Assembly (NCBI GenBank): GCA_039654915.1
Contig: CM077595.1
Coordinates: forward strand, 44,981,501-45,045,500
Origin: Aquilaria yunnanensis
Lineage: Eukaryota > Streptophyta > Magnoliopsida > Malvales > Thymelaeaceae
Length of the DNA: 64,000 bases
Direction of reading: 5' to 3'
The translations under genes and the position numbers were made by a program. This document shows positions 57,183 through 64,000 of this stretch, piece by piece. The notes under the pieces were generated by a model, which was not told the origin of the DNA, did not search any database, and saw only the letters and a list, made by a program, of their open reading frames with translations. How positions within the stretch are numbered: the first letter of the stretch is position 1; the number at the start of each line of letters is the position of its first letter.

Positions 57183-57938
57183 ATGGCACAAAACACATCG
57201 ACACTTTCGTTGCGATCGATCCTTGAGAAGGAAAAACTGAATGGGACCAACTTTCTCAAATGGTACCGAAACTTGAGGATAGCCCTCAAATAAGAGAGAA
57301 AGGCTTATGTCCTAGAGTAGCCCATTCTGAATGAGCCTACTGCCACTGCTCCAAGAGCTGAAAGGGATGCTCACAAGAAGCATTCTGATGATGCTTTGGA
57401 TGTTGCATGGCTCATGCTTATTACCATAGAATCTGAGCTTCAGAAGCAACATGAGAACATGGGGGCGTTTGATATGATCGAACATCTCAGAATGCTTTTC
57501 CAAGAGCAAGCTAGGCATGAGAGGTTTAAGACCTCTAAGGCATTGTTTCAGTGCAGGATGTCTGAGGGAAGTCCCATGGGTCCTCATGTGCTCAAGATGA
57601 TTGGGTACATTGAGAATCTTGAGAATTTGGGATTTGCTCTTCAAAAAGAGTTGGCTATCGATGTAGTCTTGCAATCGTTGCCTGAAAGCTACAATCAGTT
57701 TATCATGAACTATAACATGAACGACCTTGACAAGTCCCTTCCTAAATTGCTCAACATGTTGAGAACTGCTGAGCAAAACCTTAAGAAGGCTAAGCCCATT
57801 TTGATGGTTCAAAAGGGCAAAGGAAAGGGAAAAGCCAACAAGAAGAAGGATAAAGCTAATAGAAAGTCCAATGTTAGGTCTTCTTCAGCTGCACTGAAAC
57901 CAAAGGGTGGTGTGGCAAAGGAAGGGGAGTGCTTCCAT
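57183..57938 (+). pseudogene. C gag (two stops, cut by element D)
   Basis: Starts at the ATG at 57183 with the same N-terminus as B and D. Two stops interrupt it early: TAA at 57291-57293 and TAG at 57318-57320, both at Gln codons of the relatives. From about 57396 the frame is open through the capsid region and the lysine-rich linker to ECFHC, the first half of the CCHC zinc knuckle, where D inserted. Bases 57934-57938 (tccat) would be one copy of D's target duplication. Confidence 0.92.
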
Positions 57939-59354
57939 TGTTGGGTTTCGGGAGCCAAACAGCGCAGCGGAATTTAACCGAAACCCTCCAGGATCCAAGT
58001 GAAACGGGGTAAACCGGGTGTTCAAAAATTTCATACCTAATTTTCGGTTGAGATCTCTCACTCAACTGTAGAGTCGAATCACAAAACCTGAACAGTTGAC
58101 GTGTTCAGGCTCTCTATGGTATCCACACGAGCCTCTCGGGATCACCACGCTTCCACCACGTCCCGGCAGATGCGTTTCTCTTGCACTCGCAGTGCTAGCT
58201 TGCGTCCTCCAAGGAATTGCAAGAGAAGAGTGTGGCTGTCCTTTTGGGAGGCTAGGGCAAGGAGACCTGCGAATTTCTCACTTAAAAGTTGTAGTTATAG
58301 TGAGACTCAACTTCCAGGCCTAATGGGTTTCAAAGCCCTAATCCAATTAGGATTTAATTTCGGGCTTAATAATGGCTCAACTCCTTGGCCCATTATTAAT
58401 ACGAAATTAAAGTGAAACCATAACCCAAATAATTAGCCCATGCACTCTAATGATCCAAATAGCTTTACGTGTGCGACCCAATAGGCTCTTGCCATGTTGG
58501 CAATGATCATAAATCACATTTATGATCATAAGCAATGAGCGGTGTCTAGCAACACATCATTGCTACCCAAGTGACAAGATTGTCGGTGAATCGACTAAAC
58601 CTTTATGATCATCACCGATATATGCCATTGTCCCTTTGTCCAAGATATCAAGACTAAGCACAAGACATGGAATGTGTCACTCTCGTATAGCCCAATCTTC
58701 GGTTTCTTGATTACCGAGTAGACCAAATTAAACTGACGACATTGATATCATATATCAACTCATCGGAGCATGGCCATGCATTTTCTAAGTCTTACTCTAT
58801 CAAGGGGCCCAAAGATATCACTCCCGTTACATAGGAGGGACAAATCCCATCTTGATCATACAAATCCCTCCGCATGATATGTGACATACCCAATGACCTC
58901 CTTCAAGTTCACTCAGTTACGAGCAACAAAGGAAAGTATCAAAGTATGTGACTCACATGTAGGGAACCTTGATGATCTTAGGTCGAAGGACTACATATAC
59001 CATGATCACTATGAGAATCACTTATGACACTCATATAACGATCCATGAAGTGTTCTCATGGTGGGTCGGTCCAGTACACAAGTTCTCCAACTTGTACCCA
59101 TATGTAGACTACATATCTCATATTAGTCTCCACATATGCTAGTCATTATGTATTATTGCAACCCACTCCACAATAATACTAGACTAGGGACGTTTAAGAA
59201 TATCATTATTCTAGGGTTACAATTATGTTTATTATGTTACGCAGAAACAAAACAACAAACAAAATTGCTGGATTAATGCCTCAATAAAATATCATGACTC
59301 AATTTGCAAAAATACAATCATCTCATGATTGGCCTTTTGGGCACAACACTAACA
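57939..59354 (-). repeat. 3' LTR of copia element D
   Basis: 1416 bp, TGTTGGGTTTCGGGAG...CACTAACA on the plus strand. The U3 palindrome is at about 58502-58528. The TATA box position reads TATAACTA on the sense strand (58292-58299) instead of TATAAATA in B and C. An antisense frame of 104 codons (58101-58415) matches those at 5079 and 50595 and is not treated as a gene. Confidence 0.95.
58292..58299 (-). promoter_or_regulatory. Altered TATA box in the D 3' LTR
   Basis: The minus strand reads CACTATAACTACAAC where B and C have CACTATAAATACAAC. One A to C change lies in the core. Whether D's 5' LTR has it is not visible. Confidence 0.55.
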
Positions 59355-62300
59355 ATCTCCCACTTGCACTAAAAGCCAATCATCCATGTATCTAATACCG
59401 ATGGATCTAAAATGGCTATCATGCTTCTGCTGCGTAAGGGGCTTTGTCAGTGGATCAGCAATGTTGCTGTCTGTCGAAGTTCTGCATATCCTTACATCAC
59501 CCCTCTCGATGATCTCCCTGATGAGATGATAGCGTCGGAGTATGTGTTTGGATCGCTGGTGAGATCGAGGTTCCTTAGCCTGTGCGATTGCTCCATTGTT
59601 GTCACAATAGAGCTCTATCGGGTCAACAATGCTTTGAACCACTCCAAGTTCAGTGATGAACTTCTTGATCCAAACTGCCTCCTTCGCAGCATCAGAGGCG
59701 GCAATGTACTCAGATTCTGTTGTAGAGTCAGCTACTGTCTCTTGCTTTGAACTCTTCCAGCTTACAGCACCACCACCAATACAAAACACATAACCAGATT
59801 GCGATCTAAAATCATCCTTATCGGATTGGAAGCTTGCATCGGTGTAACCCCTTACAACAAGCTGATCTTCACCTCCAAAGACCAAGAATGCATCCTTAGT
59901 CCTTCGTAAGTACTTAAGGATGTTCTTAACAGCTGTCCAGTGACTTTCACCGGGGTTCGATTGGTACCTACTCGTCATGCTCAAAGCATATGAGACATCG
60001 GGACGAGTACATATCATGGCATACATGATAGATCCAATTGCTGAGGCATATGGAATCTTACTCATGCGCTCTCTCTCCTCGGTTGTACTCGGACACTGAG
60101 ATCTAGAAAGAGTGATACCATGTGACAAGGGCAAGAATCCTTTCTTGGAATCTTGCATGCTAAACCTCTTTAGCACCTTGTCAATATATGTACTTTGACT
60201 TAGGCCAAGAAGCTTTCTAGATCTATCTCTATAGATCCTGATGCCTAACACATAGGCTGCTTCACCCAAGTCCTTCATAGAGAAACATTTCCCTAGCCAA
60301 GTCTTCACGGACTGTAGCTCAGGAATGTCATTCCCGATGAGTAGTATGTCATCTACATACAACACCAAGAAGACAATAGCGCTCCCACTAACCTTCTTGT
60401 AGACACAAGGTTCATCTTCATTTTTGATAAAACCAAACTCTTTGATTGCATCATCAAAACGAAGATTCCAACTTCGAGAAGCTTGCTTCAGTCCATAAAT
60501 GGACCTTTGTAATTTGCACACTTTATTGGCATTCCCAGGAGTGACAAAACCCTCAGGTTGTGTCATGTACACATCCTCAAGTAGCTTTCCATTTAGGAAT
60601 GCAGTTTTGACATCCATTTGCCATATCTCATAATCATAGTGTGCAGCAATAGCAAACAAAATTCGGATGGATTTAAGCATAGCAACTGGTGAAAAAGTTT
60701 CATCATAGTCAATACCATGAATTTGCTTGAAACCTTTTGCGACCAATCGTCCCTTAAAGGTAATCACATTACCATCCATGTCAGTTTTCTTCTTGAAAAC
60801 CCATTTGCACCCTATGGGTTTTACCCCTTCAGGTGGGTCAACCAAAGTCCATACTTGGTTTTCATACATGGATTCCATCTCGGATTTCATGGCCATTAGC
60901 CACTTCTCAGAGTCAGGCCCCGACATAGCTTGTTGGTAGGTTGTGGGCTCATCTTGATCCATGAGCATCACATCACCGGTGTGAGTCACGAGAAATCCAT
61001 ATCTCTCGGGCTCACGCCGAATCCTACCAGTCCTACGTGGGCTTTGTGCTACAGGAACAGACTCTTGAACCACAACATCTTGTGGTGTCTGTTCAGGTTC
61101 CATTTCAGGTTCGATGTCTTCTTGTTGTTCTTGAATTTCTTCAAGTTCTACTTTCCTCCCACTAGTTCCTTTAGAGATAAACTCTTTCTCCAAAAAGACA
61201 CCAGTTCGAGCAACAAACACTTTTTGCTCAGAGGGATTGTAGAAATAGTAACCCTTTGTTTCTTTGGGATACCCAACAAAAAGACATTTTTGAGATTTGG
61301 GCCCTAGTTTGTTAGAGGATTGATGTTTTACATAAACATCACAGCCCCAAATCTTCATAAAAGACAAATTGGGACGCCTCCCACTCCATATCTCATATGG
61401 TGTCTTTTGAACCGATTTAGATGGAACTCGGTTTAGGGTAAAAGCGGCTGTCTCTAGAGCATGTCCCCAAAAGGAGTTTGGAAGGTCAGCTTGACTCATC
61501 ATGGAGCGAACCATGTCTAACAGAGTTCGATTTCTCCTTTCAGAAACACCATTCCATTGAGGTGTACCTGGTGGAGTGAGTTGTGATATTATACCACACT
61601 CCTTCAGATAGTCAAGGAATTCTCGATCCAAGTACTCTCCACCTCGATCTGATCGAAGCACTTTGATACTCTTCCCGAGTTGATTCTCTACTTCATTCTT
61701 GAATTCTTTGAACTTTTCAAAGGATTCTGACTTATGTCTCATAAGATATACATAGCCATATTTGCTGAAGTCATCAGTGAAAGTAATGAAGTATTGGGAA
61801 CCTCCTCTAGCTTGTGTAGACATAGGGCCACATACATCACTATGTATGAGTCCTAGTAAGTCATTAGCCCTTTCACTTTGCCCTGTGAATGGGGCTTTGG
61901 TCATCTTGCCCAACAAACATGACTCACATGTCTCATATGATTCAAAATCAAATGAGTCCAAGAGTCCATCCTTATGGAGCTTGGATATGCGGGTCTCATT
62001 TATATGGCCCAAGCGACAGTGCCAGAGATAGGTCGGGTTCGAATCATTTAATCTGACCTCCTTGGTATTCACATTATAGATTGGATCTTCAAGGTCTAGA
62101 ACATACAACCCATTGCTAAGTTGAGCACTACCATAAAAGATTTCATCCAAATAAATAGAACAACATTTGTCCTTTATTATAAATGAAAAACCTTTCTTGT
62201 CCAAACAAGAAACAGAAATCAAATTTCTACTAATAGTAGGCACAAAGTAGCAGTTTTCTAATTCTAAAACTAATCCACTAGGTAAAGTGAGAACATAAGT

Positions 62301-63320
62301 CCCTACGGCTAAGGCAGCAACCCTTGCTCCATTTCCAACACGTAGGTCCACTTCACCTCGGGCCAATCTTCTACTTCTACTTAGATCCTGCACATTTGCA
62401 CAAATGTGAGATCCACATCCAGTATCCAATACCCAAGATGAGGAAGTAGAAAAGTTAGCCTCTATAACAAAAATACCTGAAGTGGAAGTCTTACTTCCCT
62501 TTTCCTTAGCAAGTTCTTCAAGATAGAGCTTGCAGTTGCGCTTCCAGTGTCCAGGTTGCTTACAATGGAAGCACTCCCCTTCCTTTGCCACACCACCCTT
62601 TGGTTTCAGTGCAGCTGAAGAAGAACTAGCATTGGACTTTCCATTAGCTTTATCCTTCTTCTTGTTGGCTTTTCCCTTTCCCTTGCCCTTTTGAACCATC
62701 AAAATGGGCTTAGCCTTCTTAAGGTTTTGCTCAGCAGTTCTCAACATGTTGAGCAATTCAGGAAGGGACTTGTCTAGGTCGTTCATGTTATAGTTCATGA
62801 CGAACTGACTGTAGCTTTCAGGCAACGATTGCAAGACTACATCGATAGCCAACTCTTTCTGAAGAGCAAATCCCAAATTCTCAAGATTCTCAATGTACCC
62901 AATCATCTTGAGCACATGAGGACCCACGGGACTTCCTTCAGACATCTTGCACTGAAATAATGCCTTAGAGGTCTCAAACCTCTCATGCCTAGCTTGCTCT
63001 TCGAAAAGCATTTTGAGATGTTCGATCATATCGAACGCCCCCATGTTCTCATGTTGCTTCTGAAGCTCAGATTCCATGGTAATAAGCATGAGGCATGCAA
63101 CATCCAAAGCATCATCAGAATGCCTCTTGTGAGCATCCCTTTCAGCTCTTGGAGCAGTGGCAGCAGGCTCATTCGGAATGGGCTGCTCTAGGACATATGC
63201 CTTTCTCTCTTGTTTGAGGACTATCCTCAAGTTTCGGTACCATTTGAGAAAGTTGGTCTCATTCAGTTTTTCCTTCTCAAGGATCGATCGCAACGAAAGT
63301 GTCGATGTGTTTTGTGCCAT
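59349..63320 (-). CDS. Intact copia gag-pol polyprotein (element D)
   Basis: 1323 codons, no stop, from the ATG at 63320 in the same position as in B and C. Domains by approximate residue: capsid-like gag (1-220); CCHC zinc knuckle CFHCKQPGHWKRNC (249-262); aspartic protease WVLDTGCGSH (295); GAG-pre-integrase HHCC module WHCRLGH ... CESC (430-465); integrase core with HSDVCGPM (497), SDRGGEY (558) and NGVSERRNR (590), giving the DDE triad; RT from GCKWVFKKK (about 830) with YVDDILL (989); RNase H with YTDASFQSD (1160), STTESEY (1201) and CDNNGA (1236). It would encode all proteins for particle assembly, reverse transcription and integration. The TAG stop overlaps the first bases of the 3' LTR. 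All catalytic motifs looked for are present. Confidence 0.97.
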   Translation of the reverse strand: MAQNTSTLSLRSILEKEKLNETNFLKWYRNLRIVLKQERKAYVLEQPIPNEPAATAPRAERDAHKRHSDDALDVACLMLITMESELQKQHENMGAFDMIEHLKMLFEEQARHERFETSKALFQCKMSEGSPVGPHVLKMIGYIENLENLGFALQKELAIDVVLQSLPESYSQFVMNYNMNDLDKSLPELLNMLRTAEQNLKKAKPILMVQKGKGKGKANKKKDKANGKSNASSSSAALKPKGGVAKEGECFHCKQPGHWKRNCKLYLEELAKEKGSKTSTSGIFVIEANFSTSSSWVLDTGCGSHICANVQDLSRSRRLARGEVDLRVGNGARVAALAVGTYVLTLPSGLVLELENCYFVPTISRNLISVSCLDKKGFSFIIKDKCCSIYLDEIFYGSAQLSNGLYVLDLEDPIYNVNTKEVRLNDSNPTYLWHCRLGHINETRISKLHKDGLLDSFDFESYETCESCLLGKMTKAPFTGQSERANDLLGLIHSDVCGPMSTQARGGSQYFITFTDDFSKYGYVYLMRHKSESFEKFKEFKNEVENQLGKSIKVLRSDRGGEYLDREFLDYLKECGIISQLTPPGTPQWNGVSERRNRTLLDMVRSMMSQADLPNSFWGHALETAAFTLNRVPSKSVQKTPYEIWSGRRPNLSFMKIWGCDVYVKHQSSNKLGPKSQKCLFVGYPKETKGYYFYNPSEQKVFVARTGVFLEKEFISKGTSGRKVELEEIQEQQEDIEPEMEPEQTPQDVVVQESVPVAQSPRRTGRIRREPERYGFLVTHTGDVMLMDQDEPTTYQQAMSGPDSEKWLMAMKSEMESMYENQVWTLVDPPEGVKPIGCKWVFKKKTDMDGNVITFKGRLVAKGFKQIHGIDYDETFSPVAMLKSIRILFAIAAHYDYEIWQMDVKTAFLNGKLLEDVYMTQPEGFVTPGNANKVCKLQRSIYGLKQASRSWNLRFDDAIKEFGFIKNEDEPCVYKKVSGSAIVFLVLYVDDILLIGNDIPELQSVKTWLGKCFSMKDLGEAAYVLGIRIYRDRSRKLLGLSQSTYIDKVLKRFSMQDSKKGFLPLSHGITLSRSQCPSTTEERERMSKIPYASAIGSIMYAMICTRPDVSYALSMTSRYQSNPGESHWTAVKNILKYLRRTKDAFLVFGGEDQLVVRGYTDASFQSDKDDFRSQSGYVFCIGGGAVSWKSSKQETVADSTTESEYIAASDAAKEAVWIKKFITELGVVQSIVDPIELYCDNNGAIAQAKEPRSHQRSKHILRRYHLIREIIERGDVRICRTSTDSNIADPLTKPLTQQKHDSHFRSIGIRYMDDWLLVQVGDC
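59355..59366 (-). other. Polypurine tract of copia element D
   Basis: The minus strand reads CAAGTGGGAGAT immediately before the LTR start TGTTAG, the usual copia polypurine tract. It lies inside the coding sequence, encoding the residues QVGD. Confidence 0.92.
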
Positions 63321-64000
63321 GGTTATCTACAACAGTAAATATGCAGTGTAAGAGTCATGTATTTTAATTCATTTAATAAGGACTTTTATTAAACGATACT
63401 CCCACTATTTTCCTCAAAATAATAACCCTCGGTATTATTTCAGAACACCTCGGCGCTAAGGTATTCTAGTGGGCCAAGATCCATATTTGACCACAACCTG
63501 AGTCAGCTTTGGCTTTTCTCTCAAGTTACAGCTATTTAGGTAGGCAACTCATTGCCAATTGCATCTTATGCAACTCTTGGATAGTTGGGTGAACAACACT
63601 TGTCCAAACTCATCTCATGAACTTAAGCCCAACTCTATGCCTCTAAGTCCCTAATCCTATTAGGATGACTTAGTTAAGTCGAACCCAAAGTTAGCAGTTT
63701 GGATATCACTATTATCCCATCGCGCCTTACCAAGATGAACATAGGTGCTTTGCTTTGGCAAACCCACCTAATGTTGATCAAAGTCTTGACGAGTGCCAAC
63801 ATTTGGAAGGCATCACATTTAATGACTTAATATTTGTTTGAGGGATTTTTCTTTTGATCTCACCAATTTGTTATCTCCGGTTGTTTTATACATGCATCAC
63901 ATACAAATATAAAACATGCATCTCATGCTTACAAGAAATAAACGTGACATGGTTATAGCCCAAACTATGCGATATTCTCAAGCCAATGAGAATATCATAA
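63321..64000 (-). other. Untranslated leader of copia element D (runs off the window)
   Basis: Matches the first 680 bases upstream of gag in B (3404-4083) with few differences. It includes the conserved hairpin TTTAATAA / TTATTAAA at 63372-63393. The GC-rich island expected from B and C would lie just outside the right edge. Confidence 0.88.

Larger units (their letters stand above)
54225..57938 (+). mobile_element. Element C: Ty1/copia retrotransposon, 5' part
   Basis: 5' LTR, primer-binding site, 1.5 kb leader and gag, all close to elements B and D but on the plus strand. Gag is cut at 57938 by insertion of D. The remainder of C would lie to the right of D, outside the window. It is inserted in fragment I; the left flank is gaggc. 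Confidence 0.92.
57939..64000 (-). mobile_element. Element D: Ty1/copia retrotransposon with intact polyprotein
   Basis: Minus-strand order in the window: leader (64000-63321), one uninterrupted gag-pol frame (63320-59349), polypurine tract and 3' LTR (59354-57939). The 5' LTR and primer-binding site would lie about 0.8 kb beyond the right edge, judged from B's leader. The order protease-integrase-RT-RNase H defines Ty1/copia; the lineage looks Tork/Angela-like but was not computed. It is inserted in the gag of the related element C. Confidence 0.95.

Noticed and set aside
57874..58065. Minus-strand frame across the C/D junction as a fusion gene
   Set aside because: It is a chance frame across an insertion boundary, antisense to C gag and inside the D LTR.
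1..64000. CRISPR arrays, tRNA or rRNA genes, bacterial operons or a defence system
   Set aside because: No regular short repeats with unique spacers, no tRNA fold outside the primer-binding sites (which are only 12-base complements), no rRNA sequence, and all recognisable proteins belong to plant LTR retrotransposons.

Overview
This window is plant (angiosperm) nuclear DNA made almost entirely of LTR retrotransposons inserted into one another. No host gene, rRNA, tRNA, CRISPR array or bacterial-type operon can be supported. The plant assignment rests on element types known from plant genomes: Athila and Tat Ty3/gypsy lineages, chromodomain gypsy elements with 2.4-2.9 kb LTRs, a Ty1/copia family with a 1.4 kb LTR, and primer-binding sites complementary to initiator Met tRNA (TGGTATCAGAGC). 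Element names A to I are mine. Lineage names come from recognising protein motifs and were not computed.

Layout. 1-2071: 5' end of an unclassified minus-strand element A, inserted in the pre-integrase region of copia element B. 2072-6332: B (minus; gag-protease, leader, PBS, 5' LTR), itself inserted in the gag of gypsy element E. 6333-18135: E (plus; decayed chromodomain gypsy), carrying a solo copia LTR in its protease, a degenerate Tat-like element F between protease and RT, and a second solo copia LTR at the end of integrase; its 3' LTR is 15698-18135. 18136-39849: Athila-like element G (plus), carrying a solo LTR of the E family in its integrase and a complete but dead gypsy element H1 (minus, 28961-39274) in its 3' LTR. 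39901-53491: E3 (plus), an E-family copy whose 5' LTR is split by H2 (42288-52606), a deleted sibling of H1; the 3' LTR of H2 holds a third solo copia LTR. 53492-54224: a fragment that looks like the start of another LTR (I). 54225-57938: copia element C (plus), broken in its gag by copia element D (minus, 57939 to the right edge).

The one complete intact coding sequence is the 1323-codon polyprotein of D, so D is the best candidate for a recent, possibly competent insertion. B keeps an open gag-protease frame up to its break. The other gag/pol regions with enough sequence to judge carry stops, frameshifts or deletions, and many of the stops look like CAG to TAG or CAA to TAA changes. The nesting gives a relative order: G before E-solo and H1; E before F, B and two solo copia LTRs; E3 before H2 before the third solo LTR; E3 before I before C before D; B before A.

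I found no convincing new enzymatic or defence system. The most informative items are structural: four solo LTRs with perfect 5-bp target duplications, two DNA-repair scars (a templated-filler junction near 8519-8638 and an 851-bp microhomology deletion in H2), a 381-bp tandem duplication inside one LTR, and conserved palindromes and hairpins in the LTRs and leaders of the copia and E families.
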